A stretch of DNA of 64,000 bases from Celerinatantimonas sp046054195 (GCF_046054195.1 NZ_JBEQCS010000009.1:1-64000), one strand, 5' to 3'. Positions 26,277-35,134 are shown, numbered from the stretch's first letter. Made by a program: numbers and translations. The notes: generated from the sequence alone by a model not told the origin.

Positions 26277-26647
26277 TAAACTAAAACCCTAATCCATACA
26301 AATATTGCTAAGCCAATTGACAAAAATACAGCGGCCGATGCCATATCCTTTGCCATTTTGCTAAATTCATTCCATTGAGATCCAAAACGGTCTACAACTG
26401 CTTCAATTGCAGAATTAAGCACTTCCACAATCAGAACAAAAACTAAACTAGCAACTAATAAGATCTGTTCGACTTTTGAGATATCCAAAAAGAAGGTTAA
26501 AACAACGAGGAATATTGACAGAATTAACTCCTGTCGAAAAGCAGCTTCTCTATATGCGAAACGAAATCCATCAATGGAATAGCGCGTCGCATAAAAAATC
26601 CGCTTTATACCTTGGTGAGTATAAACTTTATGCATATGATCCATCAT
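26276..26647 (-). CDS. dgkA: Diacylglycerol kinase
   Basis: Small integral membrane kinase (123 residues, three helices) that phosphorylates diacylglycerol to phosphatidic acid. YREAAFRQE (about 32-40) and VEVLNSAIEAVVDRF are the family signatures. EptA releases diacylglycerol when it uses phosphatidylethanolamine, so the pair forms a coherent unit. No clear ribosome site precedes ATG 26647; an internal ATG four codons later is an alternative. Confidence 0.95.
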   Translation of the reverse strand: MMDHMHKVYTHQGIKRIFYATRYSIDGFRFAYREAAFRQELILSIFLVVLTFFLDISKVEQILLVASLVFVLIVEVLNSAIEAVVDRFGSQWNEFSKMAKDMASAAVFLSIGLAIFVWIRVLV

Positions 26648-26790
26648 CTAATACATACAACAAAGGCGGACGATTATCTTTATCTAATGATTCAGTGTCA
26701 ATTATTATTATTGATGCATAATACATTAGTTAATAGTTATATTTATCAATATATTTCATTTTCAATATAACCATTTACAAATAACGTGCA

Positions 26791-27711
26791 TTACTCAAGT
26801 AACCAATCATGAGGGACTTGTTGACGAATATAATCACGAATAAAGTCTAAAACATAACTAATTCGTTCAGGTAAATAGTCACGATGGGGAAATAATGCTT
26901 TTACTGTTTGTTTTTCGCCAATCGTATACTGAGGTAGAATTTGGACCAAGCGGTTATCGGCTAATTCCTGCTGCACTGCCCACTGCGATTTGATTGTAAC
27001 TCCTGCGCCCCGCATGGCTAAGTACGTTAAGTAGTCTCCCGTATTACAAAACATCACACTTTCCAAAGCAATTTTGTAGGTCTTTTTATCTTTGGATAAT
27101 GTCCATTGACGAAGATGTGGATAAGACAAACACACATGTTGCTTAAGGTCGTGCGGCGTCTTTATCTGTGGATGCTCACGCAGGTATTCAGGACTGGCTA
27201 ACATAATGCGCTGGTCTTTAAGCAGCGGCACCGCATCAACATGCGTCTCATCGTGGCCACCGACCCGAAAGCTAATATCAATTCCCTCTTCAATCAATTT
27301 TGACAAACTATCCTCAAGTACCAAGTCAATCGATAACTGAGGATGCTTTTGCATCAGCATTTTAATGGGTTCTAGCAAAAATAATCGAGCAAATGAGTGA
27401 GGCGCCGATAGCCGTACCGTTCCCTTTAACTGCTCGCTAGTAACTTTATCAAATGATGAACCTCGAGCATTCATCTTCTCGGTTAATTTGAGGACTTGTT
27501 CCGCCAAGCTAACCAGCCCAGTACCCTCTTCAGTGAGTTTTATATGGCGAGTCGATCGGATAAACAATGTCTTACCGGTAAGCGCTTCTAAGCGCTGAAT
27601 GCGATGTGTAACAACAGCAGGAGAGTAACCAAGTTGTTCGCCAGCCTGGCGAAAATTCAAGGTCCGACTAATAGCCAACAACAAACGTAAGTCCGAAATA
27701 TACTCAACCAT
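26791..27711 (-). CDS. LysR-family transcriptional regulator
   Basis: About 306 residues from ATG 27711 (the frame extends to a TTG at 27726, which is less likely). N-terminal winged helix: LLLAISRTLNFRQAGEQLGYSPAVVTHRIQRLE, followed by a substrate-binding domain typical of the family. It is divergent from the aldo/keto reductase and Old Yellow Enzyme pair, about 100 bp apart, and so likely controls these. The effector is unknown. Confidence 0.9.
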   Translation of the reverse strand: MVEYISDLRLLLAISRTLNFRQAGEQLGYSPAVVTHRIQRLEALTGKTLFIRSTRHIKLTEEGTGLVSLAEQVLKLTEKMNARGSSFDKVTSEQLKGTVRLSAPHSFARLFLLEPIKMLMQKHPQLSIDLVLEDSLSKLIEEGIDISFRVGGHDETHVDAVPLLKDQRIMLASPEYLREHPQIKTPHDLKQHVCLSYPHLRQWTLSKDKKTYKIALESVMFCNTGDYLTYLAMRGAGVTIKSQWAVQQELADNRLVQILPQYTIGEKQTVKALFPHRDYLPERISYVLDFIRDYIRQQVPHDWLLE

Positions 27712-27814
27712 TGTTAAAAAATCCAAAACAGTTTATTAACTAAAAACCATATTATCAAATATAACCAAACAAAATACACTGACAGTTGACTCACAATAAA
27801 AAGGAGACATCTAC

Positions 27815-28765
27815 ATGCAATATCGTAAGTTAGGTCAAAGCTCTATCGAAATCGCACCCATCGTTTTTGGTGGCAACGTCTTTGGCTGGACAGCCGACGA
27901 GCAACAATCTTTTAAATTGCTGGATGCTCTGGTCGATCTTGGAATCAACATGGTCGATACTGCAAACGTATACTCAGCTTGGGCTCCAGGCCACGTTGGT
28001 GGTGAATCAGAATCAATCATGGGCAGATGGTTTGCCAAATCAGGCAAACGAGACAAAGTGGTTGTCGCAACTAAAGTTGGGATGCCAATGGGTGATGGCT
28101 CAGAAGGTCTTAAAAAAGACTACATCATCAAATCTGCTGAAGAATCACTCAAACGTCTGCAAACTGATCATATCGACCTTTATTACGCCCATAAAGACGA
28201 TACCAATACCCCGTTAGAAGAAACACTTGGCGCATTTGAAACGCTGATTAAAGATGGCAAAGTGGGCGCAATTGCCTCATCTAACTACAGCGCCGAACGT
28301 CTAAGTGAAGCACTCAAAGTCGCTAAAGCCGAAAATCTGCCACAATACATTGCCCATCAGCCAGAATATAACCTCTTTGATAGAGCCGGTTATGAATCTG
28401 CTTTGGAAAAAGTATGCCAGCAAAATGAGCTTGGGGTTGTAACCTACTTCTCATTAGCAAGCGGTTTCTTATCCGGCAAATATCACTCAAAAGCAGACTT
28501 AGAAAAATCACAGCGTAAAGATTTTCTGGGTAAATACATGACGCCTCGCGGTGAGCAGATCCTAGCAGCACTGGCAAAAGTTGCGGATGCCCATCAAGTA
28601 CCGATGGCAACTGTGGCTCTTGCTTGGATTATGCATCGTCCAAGCGTTACGGCTCCAATTGCCAGTGCAACTTCTATTTCTCAGCTAGAACAACTGGCGC
28701 AGGCTGCAACGTTGAGCCTGTCAGATGAAGATATGAGCGCATTAAACGAGGCGAGCAATGAGTAA
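27815..28765 (+). CDS. Aldo/keto reductase
   Basis: NADPH-dependent (beta/alpha)8-barrel oxidoreductase of 316 residues. The catalytic tetrad is visible as D in NMVDTANVYS, Y in that same segment, K in ATKVGM, and H in IDLYYAHKDD. NADPH binding is suggested by APIASATSISQLEQL near the C-terminus. An AAGGAGA ribosome site precedes the ATG. Its 3' end overlaps the next reductase gene by 8 bp, so the two are co-expressed. The substrate cannot be read from sequence. Confidence 0.93.
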   Translation: MQYRKLGQSSIEIAPIVFGGNVFGWTADEQQSFKLLDALVDLGINMVDTANVYSAWAPGHVGGESESIMGRWFAKSGKRDKVVVATKVGMPMGDGSEGLKKDYIIKSAEESLKRLQTDHIDLYYAHKDDTNTPLEETLGAFETLIKDGKVGAIASSNYSAERLSEALKVAKAENLPQYIAHQPEYNLFDRAGYESALEKVCQQNELGVVTYFSLASGFLSGKYHSKADLEKSQRKDFLGKYMTPRGEQILAALAKVADAHQVPMATVALAWIMHRPSVTAPIASATSISQLEQLAQAATLSLSDEDMSALNEASNE

Positions 28766-29867
28766 TCAGCCAGAAAAGTCGCTTTTTGACGCTGTAAATT
28801 TTGGCAATCTTGCATTAAAAAATCGTTTTGTCGTACCACCGATGACACGTTGTCGCGCCGCTCAACCAGGAAATGTTCCAACTGAGCAGATGGCCGCTTA
28901 TTACGCTCAACGCGCCGAAGCGGGCATGATCATCTGTGAAGCGACCCAAGTCAGTGAAGATGCTCAGGGGTATTCATTTACCCCTGGAATTTACACCAGC
29001 GAACAAATTGCGGGTTGGCAAAAAGTAACGCAGGCCGTACACGACAAAGGTGGCGTTATCTTTTTACAGCTTTGGCACACCGGACGCATGTCTCATGAAA
29101 GTTTTCATCATGGACAGCCTCCGTTAGCGCCTTCGGCAATTGAAACGCCAGAAGGGACAGGAGTGTGGATTGCTGATGCATCAGGCAACGGGCAAAGTGT
29201 TCGCTGTAGCGCCCCTCAAGCCATGACTCTTGCGCAGATTAAGCAAGTTCAGGACGACTTTGTCCAAGCGACTATCAATGCCAAAGAAGCAGGGTTTGAT
29301 GGCGTTGAATTGCATGGTGGTAACGGCTATCTCATCGATCAGTTCCTGCGCAAAAGCTCCAATCAGCGCGATGACCAATACGGTGGCTCACCATACAATC
29401 GTATTCGCTTTGTGTGTGAAATTCTTGACCGGTTAGTTGATGTTTATCCACCATCGCAACTGTGTGTGCGGTTTGCTCCGCATAATCAGACTCGCGGAAT
29501 GGATGACTCAGACACGCCAGAGACGGTCTTATTAGCCATGGTGCATATGGCGAAGTTAGGTATCGGATTTGTCCATTTTGCCGAAGTGGACTGGGACGCT
29601 GAACCTGATGTGCCAGAGGAATTTCGGGCCATTGCTCGGGAAATCTTCCCCAATATGATTATTGTGGCAGGTAAATACGACCAGCATAAAGCAGATTGGG
29701 TTTTAAGTCGCGGTTACGCCGATTTAGTGGCCTTTGGACGGCCTTTTATTGCAAACCCCGACCTTCCTTATCGGATGAAACATCAAATTGCTCTGAACCC
29801 TTTACGCGATGAGTTTCTTTATGGTGGCGATGCACTCGGTTACCTCGATTACCCGCTTGCACACTAG
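28758..29867 (+). CDS. Old Yellow Enzyme family flavin oxidoreductase (NemA-like)
   Basis: FMN-dependent ene-reductase of 369 residues. The pattern LKNRFVVPPMTRCRA near the N-terminus, QLWHTGRMSH, HGGNGYLIDQFLRKSSNQRDDQYGGS and ADLVAFGRPFIANPDLPYR matches the NemA/OYE group. These enzymes reduce activated double bonds, nitro compounds and electrophiles. With the adjacent aldo/keto reductase and LysR regulator, it probably belongs to an electrophile or aldehyde detoxification unit. A terminator follows 18 bp after the stop. Confidence 0.94.
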   Translation: MSNQPEKSLFDAVNFGNLALKNRFVVPPMTRCRAAQPGNVPTEQMAAYYAQRAEAGMIICEATQVSEDAQGYSFTPGIYTSEQIAGWQKVTQAVHDKGGVIFLQLWHTGRMSHESFHHGQPPLAPSAIETPEGTGVWIADASGNGQSVRCSAPQAMTLAQIKQVQDDFVQATINAKEAGFDGVELHGGNGYLIDQFLRKSSNQRDDQYGGSPYNRIRFVCEILDRLVDVYPPSQLCVRFAPHNQTRGMDDSDTPETVLLAMVHMAKLGIGFVHFAEVDWDAEPDVPEEFRAIAREIFPNMIIVAGKYDQHKADWVLSRGYADLVAFGRPFIANPDLPYRMKHQIALNPLRDEFLYGGDALGYLDYPLAH

Positions 29868-29884
29868 CATTTCTTAGTCAGTTA

Positions 29885-29915
29885 AAAAGCGCTCACTTTG
29901 CCAGTGGGCGCTTTT
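29885..29915 (+). terminator. Intrinsic terminator after the OYE gene
   Basis: AAAAGCGCTCACT paired with AGTGGGCGCTTTT around TTGCC, ending in a T-run. Confidence 0.85.
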
Positions 29916-29940
29916 CAATAGTTGAACAGCAGCCATCAAT

Positions 29941-29955
29941 TGTTATAACATAACA
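29941..29955. promoter_or_regulatory. Zur box upstream of zur
   Basis: TGTTAT-AAC-ATAACA, matching the gammaproteobacterial Zur core (TGTTATA-N-TATAACA style). It is 65 bp upstream of the zur start, implying autoregulation. Confidence 0.8.
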
Positions 29956-30019
29956 TAATTAAAACAGTGATAAATAGCGCCTTCGCGCCGCACATGAGTT
30001 ATAAATCGGGAAAACTGAT

Positions 30020-30493
30020 ATGGATCGATTAGTCGATATCGTGAATTATGCCAAAGCAAGCTGTAAGGATTTAGGTCTGCATTTTACACGTAAGCGGCAA
30101 CTGGTTCTGACGCATTTAGTGCAATCAACAAAAGCACTCTCTGCCTATGAGTTAGCAGATATTTGTCGGATTAATTCAAATGAAAATCTATCAGTGATGT
30201 CGGTATACCGAATCCTCGATTTTTTAGCCCAAATCGGTATCGTCCATAAATTAAAGTCGATCAATGGCTATGTGGCCTGCTGCAACATCAAAGAAGAAGA
30301 TCCCAATAGTGTGGCTATTTTTTTAATCTGTCGCCAATGCCATCGGATTAAAGAAACGCATGTCGATTATGCCTATTTGCAGCATTTAAAAGATGCCACC
30401 AACGATGAGCAATTTACACTCTCTAGCCATCAAATCGAGTTAGAGTGCCAATGCCAAGATTGCCTAAATGCAACACAATCCAGCGCGGACTAA
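30020..30493 (+). CDS. zur: Zinc uptake regulator (Fur family)
   Basis: Fur-family repressor of 157 residues. The N-terminal DNA-binding part contains FTRKRQLVLTHLVQSTKALSAYEL and SVMSVYRILDFLAQIGIVHKL; the C-terminal half holds paired zinc Cys motifs CRQCH and CQCQDC. It represses zinc acquisition genes when zinc is sufficient. Its identification as Zur rather than Fur rests on the convergent znuABC genes and on the matching boxes at zur, znuA and folE2. Confidence 0.93.
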   Translation: MDRLVDIVNYAKASCKDLGLHFTRKRQLVLTHLVQSTKALSAYELADICRINSNENLSVMSVYRILDFLAQIGIVHKLKSINGYVACCNIKEEDPNSVAIFLICRQCHRIKETHVDYAYLQHLKDATNDEQFTLSSHQIELECQCQDCLNATQSSAD

Positions 30494-30494
30494 C

Positions 30495-31340
30495 TTAGTC
30501 GCTATTAAGCTGATTGCAAAGCTTATGCTTATACCAGAACTCTGATAATTTCTCACATAACAAGATAATGCCAAGCGCGAGAGTCTCTAGCACAATTATC
30601 GCAGCGCTCGCGGTGACATCGATAAAGTAAGCTGCAATTAACCCACCGACACAAAAGACAAATGACGACAATGCTGCAATCACCATCATCTTCCACAGAC
30701 GGTCGGCATAGCGCATGCCAATGAACGAGGGAATCGTCAGCAAGGCAATGGTCAAAATAATCCCTACCACACGAATCAGTACCACTGTCGCGCAGGCGGT
30801 CATTAACAATAATAAGGTGTAGATGAGCCAGACGGGCACTCGCTTCGTGCGAGCATACTCCATATCGAAGGAGATCATCAAAAGCTCTTCGTAAAACACT
30901 ACAGCCAGCACTACAATCAGTGCGACTACCGTTGCCATGACCCATAGGTCAAATGATGATACTGCCAACATGCTACCAAATAAATAGCTCATTAAATCAA
31001 CGTTATAGCCATTAGAGAAATCAAGTAGCAAAATACCGATTGCCATTCCCACAGCCCACAAAGCGCCGATTAGGACCTCCGTTCGCTCACGGCGTTTGAC
31101 CGTCAAAGCCCCCATCAGCAAAGCTGTCGAGCTGGTAAAACATAACAGAGTTGGCAACAGCGGTAAGCGCAAAGTAATAGCCGCCCCTACTCCGCCATAC
31201 GCTGCATGAGCCACACCACCGGCTAAAAAGACCAGCTGGTTAATGACAATTAATGTCCCAACGATGCCACACGCGATACTGGCGAGCACGGCAGCCATTA
31301 GCGCATGTTGGATAAAGGTGAAGGAGAAAAATTCGTGCAT
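30495..31340 (-). CDS. znuB: Zinc ABC transporter permease
   Basis: Inner-membrane permease of 281 residues with about eight hydrophobic segments, ABC-3 family. MAAVLASIACGIVGTLIVINQLVFLAGGVAHAAYGGVG near the N-terminus is the family signature. It is the last gene of znuACB, and its stop faces the zur stop at 1 bp distance. It moves zinc delivered by ZnuA across the inner membrane. Confidence 0.95.
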   Translation of the reverse strand: MHEFFSFTFIQHALMAAVLASIACGIVGTLIVINQLVFLAGGVAHAAYGGVGAAITLRLPLLPTLLCFTSSTALLMGALTVKRRERTEVLIGALWAVGMAIGILLLDFSNGYNVDLMSYLFGSMLAVSSFDLWVMATVVALIVVLAVVFYEELLMISFDMEYARTKRVPVWLIYTLLLLMTACATVVLIRVVGIILTIALLTIPSFIGMRYADRLWKMMVIAALSSFVFCVGGLIAAYFIDVTASAAIIVLETLALGIILLCEKLSEFWYKHKLCNQLNSD

Positions 31341-31371
31341 AACGGTGCAATACTCTTAAGCGTTGGAGAGG

Positions 31372-32097
31372 TTAATAATCATTGGCGCAGCGCGGTAGCT
31401 GCTCGATAGTTGTGCCCAGCGAAAGCGCCAGCATTTTATCAGTTAGCTCTCGCCCTTTATGATGAATAACCTGGCGATTAATAAACGCAATATCACTAAC
31501 AGGCAACGCTGAAGTATCAGGGTCATGGGTAATCAGAACAATCGTTGCGTGCTCATTTAAATGGGAGAGTAACTGGTAAATTTGCTCTTTAGATTTAGCA
31601 TCTACGTTAGCAGTTGGTTCATCAAGTAGGATAAGCCGTGGCGATGAAACTAGCGCTCTGGCAATCAATACTCGCTGGCGTTCACCACCAGAAAGGCCAT
31701 TAAAAGCTCGTTTGGCCAGAGCCAACAAGCCAACGGTTTGTAAGGCGTTCATCACCTTTTGTCGGCGCTTCGCGCGTGACAAGCCCTTACATTTATACAA
31801 GCCGAGATTAACGACATCAAAAACTCGAATAGGAAGACGCGAGTGCGTGACAGTAATTTGCGGTACATAACCGATATCGGCCAACGCTGAATGCGGCTGT
31901 CGGTCAAATAATTTAACACTGCCAGAAGTTGGCTGAACTAATCCCAACAGAAGCTTAGCAAAGGTTGTTTTGCCGCCACCGTTTGGACCTAAAACCAACA
32001 GAAAGCCTTTTTCGGCAAGCTCTAAACTGGCTTCTTTTAAAACCATCGATTGCTCATAGGCAAAACTGACTGTGTTAAATTCAACCGCAACCGGCAT
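31372..32097 (-). CDS. znuC: Zinc ABC transporter ATPase
   Basis: ATP-binding subunit of 241 residues. Walker A GPNGGGKTT, signature LSGGERQRVLIARAL and Walker B LILLDEPTANVD are intact. The gene lies between znuA (26 bp) and znuB (31 bp) in the same direction. Confidence 0.95.
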   Translation of the reverse strand: MPVAVEFNTVSFAYEQSMVLKEASLELAEKGFLLVLGPNGGGKTTFAKLLLGLVQPTSGSVKLFDRQPHSALADIGYVPQITVTHSRLPIRVFDVVNLGLYKCKGLSRAKRRQKVMNALQTVGLLALAKRAFNGLSGGERQRVLIARALVSSPRLILLDEPTANVDAKSKEQIYQLLSHLNEHATIVLITHDPDTSALPVSDIAFINRQVIHHKGRELTDKMLALSLGTTIEQLPRCANDY

Positions 32098-32123
32098 TCG
32101 CTCGCTCTTCCTTTATTTCTTCG

Positions 32124-33014
32124 TTATTTCAGCGCTTTAGAAAACGCATCAGCAACAGCTACTAAGTTTTTACCCCAATCAGCTGCCAGTGGGTCGACCG
32201 CAACAACCTGACCACCGATTTCAGCTGCAATTGTTTTAGCAGCTCGTTTTGAGAACTGAGGCTCAACAAAGACAACTTTAATCTGTTTTTGTTTCGCAAC
32301 TTTAATCACTTTTGCTAACTGAGCAGGTGTTGGATCGGTACCGTTAACTTGAACAGGTAACTGATGCAAACCATAAGCTCGTGCAAAATATCCGAACGCA
32401 GGATGATACACCAAGAACTCACTTGCATGTGGATTATTCAGCGCTTTTAAAATTTCGCTATCAATTTCATCAATATGCAAAGCAAATTTACGGAAGTTCT
32501 GACGATAATCAGCCGCATGTTCTGGGTCTTTTGCAATCAACGTGTCACGAATTGTGCCGGCCATGATACGCACTAATACCGGAGACATCCAGATATGAGG
32601 GTCACCTCGGCTCGGACGACAAGGATATGCTTTGGCTTTTGAAGGAGCACCATCGTCATCACCCACCCCAGCAGGCCACTGACGACGACAAATACGGCCA
32701 TATACAGGAACAACATCCATTTTAGGATTCACACCGGCAATTCGATCCTGCCATGCATTTTCAAATGGCACACCCATTGGGAAATAGATTTGAGTTTTAG
32801 CCAGCGCTTTCATCTGCGCCGCTTTTGGAGCATAAGAATCAGGCTCTGCTCCCGGTGGAACAATCACTGATACATCGACATGTGAACCACCGACTTGCTC
32901 TACAAAATATTTTTCTGGAACAACACTAACTGCAACTTTCAGTGGCTGTGCGTATACCACGGCTGGACACGCCAGAGTAGCCGCTAAAAGCAACTTGGCA
33001 ATTTTAGACACCAT
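32124..33014 (-). CDS. znuA: Zinc ABC transporter periplasmic binding protein
   Basis: Cluster A-I metal-binding protein of 296 residues with a signal peptide ending at about VYA. Metal-ligand regions are DPHIWMSP, HPAFGYFARAYG and DPLAADW. The first ligand site, usually a PH pair in GADPH-type motifs, reads PPGAEPDSYAP here with no His. The loop that is His-rich in many ZnuA proteins has none; it contains DDD and two Cys instead. Zinc assignment rests on the Zur box in front of it and on its neighbours. Manganese or another metal remains possible. Confidence 0.88.
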   Translation of the reverse strand: MVSKIAKLLLAATLACPAVVYAQPLKVAVSVVPEKYFVEQVGGSHVDVSVIVPPGAEPDSYAPKAAQMKALAKTQIYFPMGVPFENAWQDRIAGVNPKMDVVPVYGRICRRQWPAGVGDDDGAPSKAKAYPCRPSRGDPHIWMSPVLVRIMAGTIRDTLIAKDPEHAADYRQNFRKFALHIDEIDSEILKALNNPHASEFLVYHPAFGYFARAYGLHQLPVQVNGTDPTPAQLAKVIKVAKQKQIKVVFVEPQFSKRAAKTIAAEIGGQVVAVDPLAADWGKNLVAVADAFSKALK

Positions 33015-33097
33015 TGAAATGAAACTCCTTAAGATAGCAACAAAAGCAGAAGCAAAACCTTAGAATCGAAGTGCTTCTGCATCCTCTCTATAAGGTT

Positions 33098-33112
33098 TGT
33101 TATGTTATAACG
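33098..33112. promoter_or_regulatory. Zur box upstream of znuA
   Basis: TGTTAT-GTT-ATAACG, one mismatch from a perfect inverted repeat. It is 84 bp upstream of znuA in the gap before the carbonic anhydrase gene. Confidence 0.75.
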
Positions 33113-33161
33113 TTTTCATTTCGCTTTCAACGAGCCTTCTGCACAGACGGCACAATCCTAC

Positions 33162-33722
33162 CTACAATTCGTTGGCGATTTTTTTGTAGCCCTCTACCAG
33201 AGCATTGTTTGCCGACACAACAGACTCTGAAAATTCCGAATAATGAGGTGGTACTTTAGCAATGCTCGACAAGTCAAACCCAGCACTCACGTTGGTCATC
33301 GGTGGAATATGAAAGTTAGGGCTTAAATCAATGCTATCAACCACACTGTTATGGCGAATCACACAGCCATTACCAATATGGGTATTAAAGACCACGCTGT
33401 TAAATCCGATAAAAACGTCGTCGCCAACACTACATGGACCATGAACAATACTGCGATGGGCAATCGAGCTGCGAGCTCCGACATGAATTGCAGCACCCGC
33501 TTTAGAGTGAATCACCACCCCATCTTGGATATTGGAGTCTGCTTTGATCACAATAGGTTCAATTTGACCATTTTCATCAACTTCATCGGCACGAATCACC
33601 GCATAGGGGCCGACAAAGACATTGTCTTCGATGATCACATGACCACAGATAATAGCCGTTGGGTCAATAAAAGCCGATTGCGCAACTTGCGGGTAATGGC
33701 CCGTTGGGTTTTTTCTTAACAT
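33162..33722 (-). CDS. Gamma-class carbonic anhydrase (Cam-like)
   Basis: Left-handed beta-helix protein of 186 residues that hydrates CO2 to bicarbonate. Hexapeptide repeats run throughout. Residues match the archaeal Cam type: R44 and D46 in AVIRADE, metal ligands H72 (VVIHS), H89 and H94 in IAHRSIVHG, then DDVFIGFNSVVF. Gamma enzymes can use Fe2+ or Co2+, so the copy probably replaces zinc-dependent carbonic anhydrases under zinc limitation. It is 13 bp downstream of folE2, with an AGGAG ribosome site, and shares its Zur-controlled promoter. Confidence 0.9.
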   Translation of the reverse strand: MLRKNPTGHYPQVAQSAFIDPTAIICGHVIIEDNVFVGPYAVIRADEVDENGQIEPIVIKADSNIQDGVVIHSKAGAAIHVGARSSIAHRSIVHGPCSVGDDVFIGFNSVVFNTHIGNGCVIRHNSVVDSIDLSPNFHIPPMTNVSAGFDLSSIAKVPPHYSEFSESVVSANNALVEGYKKIANEL

Positions 33723-33735
33723 GTCTGCACTCCTC

Positions 33736-34653
33736 TTATGAATGGTTTTTATAATCTATTGCTACAGCATTGTGTGCGTGTAGGCTTTCTTGATGTTCAA
33801 TCTTAAACCAGTAATCACGAATAAAGTTAAATGACTCAAGCGCTGTTTTGAGTTTGCGCGCGGCATCTTCACAAAACATCAAATTTTCGGCATTAAGCTT
33901 AGCAAACGCCTGCTCATCTTCTCGTTTCACTGCCGTTTGAACGGGGGTGGTTATCACCTGTTCAAGATGCTCAAGCAACGCTTGCAAATCAGGGAAGTAT
34001 CCTTTGGAAAAGTCTAGCTGTAAATAGGCAAAAGAGCGTTGACTATGTGGTGTTGCCACAGTGCCCTGTTCGCTGACTAACCAATCGAGCAAAGCCTGTT
34101 TATCAATGGTCTGTGAGTTAAAGCGCTCTTCAACCGCTTCTTTATATAACTGACGAGACAATGAAGCGGAACAAGGACAAGTACTGGAGTAGGTAATTTG
34201 CAGCTCAGCGCTTAAGTTAACCCCGCTTGAAACCTGACTAATCGACAGTTTTATTGGATACGTTGCATAACCAATCTGCTCACTGAGTAAGGCCTTTTTA
34301 GCAATCATCAAATCAAAAGCTAAATCGACCCGGGCCGCACGGCTAATCCCCTTTTGCGATTCAACCAGCTCACTGAGCAGCGTTTTAAGTAATTCAAGGC
34401 TCAAGGGTTGATTGGCCAAATGTTCATACAATTTAAGATACAAACGTGACATATGAATGCCTTTTGCCTTTGGATCATCAAGGCTGACAAACACATTCGC
34501 TTGTGAGCTGACACTCATCGGTTCGTGAGACTGACTCGTAATGATTAAAGGTAAGGCTATTTTTTCCATCCCAACCCATTTTATTGGGTGAGGTTGGCTC
34601 GCGTGTTGCGTAGACGCCACATCGGGCAGAACGGGGTGATTCATATTTAACAT
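33736..34653 (-). CDS. folE2: GTP cyclohydrolase FolE2 (zinc-independent)
   Basis: First enzyme of tetrahydrofolate synthesis, the type IB (COG1469) form that works with metals other than zinc. The 305 residues include the catalytic STCPCSASLSRQLYKEAVEERF segment with its conserved cysteine. It is a classical Zur target that replaces FolE under zinc starvation. A near-perfect Zur box is about 92 bp upstream. An internal Met at residue 4 could also be the start. Confidence 0.95.
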   Translation of the reverse strand: MLNMNHPVLPDVASTQHASQPHPIKWVGMEKIALPLIITSQSHEPMSVSSQANVFVSLDDPKAKGIHMSRLYLKLYEHLANQPLSLELLKTLLSELVESQKGISRAARVDLAFDLMIAKKALLSEQIGYATYPIKLSISQVSSGVNLSAELQITYSSTCPCSASLSRQLYKEAVEERFNSQTIDKQALLDWLVSEQGTVATPHSQRSFAYLQLDFSKGYFPDLQALLEHLEQVITTPVQTAVKREDEQAFAKLNAENLMFCEDAARKLKTALESFNFIRDYWFKIEHQESLHAHNAVAIDYKNHS

Positions 34654-34744
34654 CTCAATCTAAATCTTTAAAATATGTTAAGCCGTTTTGCGATGCGCGA
34701 GAAAACGCGCTAGCAAAATCTGCAACATACCGAATTTTTTGAAA

Positions 34745-34759
34745 TGTTATATCATAACA
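34745..34759. promoter_or_regulatory. Zur box upstream of folE2
   Basis: TGTTAT-ATC-ATAACA embedded in GAAATGTTATATCATAAC, the closest of the three to the gammaproteobacterial Zur consensus. Confidence 0.85.
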
Positions 34760-34839
34760 ATTACATTTTTTTAATCAGATCTTATCAATCAATGCATGAC
34801 TCAATAGAAAATAAGCATTCTATGAGCTGACAAGCTCTG

Positions 34840-35134
34840 GTGGAAATTATCTTGCGACAAGAATAAACCCTCTCGGTACTGCGCGAGCCGCGCTTTCAGG
34901 TAGCCTGAACAATTTGATACCCATATCAAACCACAGATCACGAAATTAGGGCCAATATTGGAGCTCAACACACTCGAAGCGATTATGTTGGCAGTTGAAA
35001 AAGGGTTAGGACTAACGTTTGTCTCTCGCCTTGCAGTCAAAGAGCGCCTCGAGAGCAAACGTTTAATTCAGTTAAATCTAACCGGTTATTATCCACGCCA
35101 GCTGCATCTGGCTTGGCATAAAAAAGTACCATAA
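34840..35134 (+). pseudogene. Decayed LysR-family regulator (C-terminal remnant)
   Basis: From about 34922 to the TAA at 35134, one frame reads ELNTLEAIMLAVEKGLGLTF then VSRLAVKERLESKRLIQLNL and ends LHLAWHKKVP. This is the C-terminal effector domain of a CysB/Cbl-like LysR protein. Upstream, pieces such as ILRQE (near 34845) and GTARAALSGSLNNLI (near 34875) appear in other frames, consistent with frameshifts. The DNA-binding half is gone. The gap between folE2 and the ABC ATPase gene otherwise holds only the Zur box. Confidence 0.75.

Noticed and set aside
26476..26721. 81-codon plus-strand frame over the dgkA start
   Set aside because: Antisense to dgkA with no ribosome site or similarity.
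32645..32701. His-rich reading on the plus strand opposite the znuA loop
   Set aside because: Tempting as an inverted His-rich loop, but the flanks show direct rather than inverted repeats, and the minus frame remains open.
34801..35058. 85-codon open frame on the minus strand
   Set aside because: It is antisense to a readable LysR C-terminal remnant on the plus strand, and has no similarity of its own or ribosome site.
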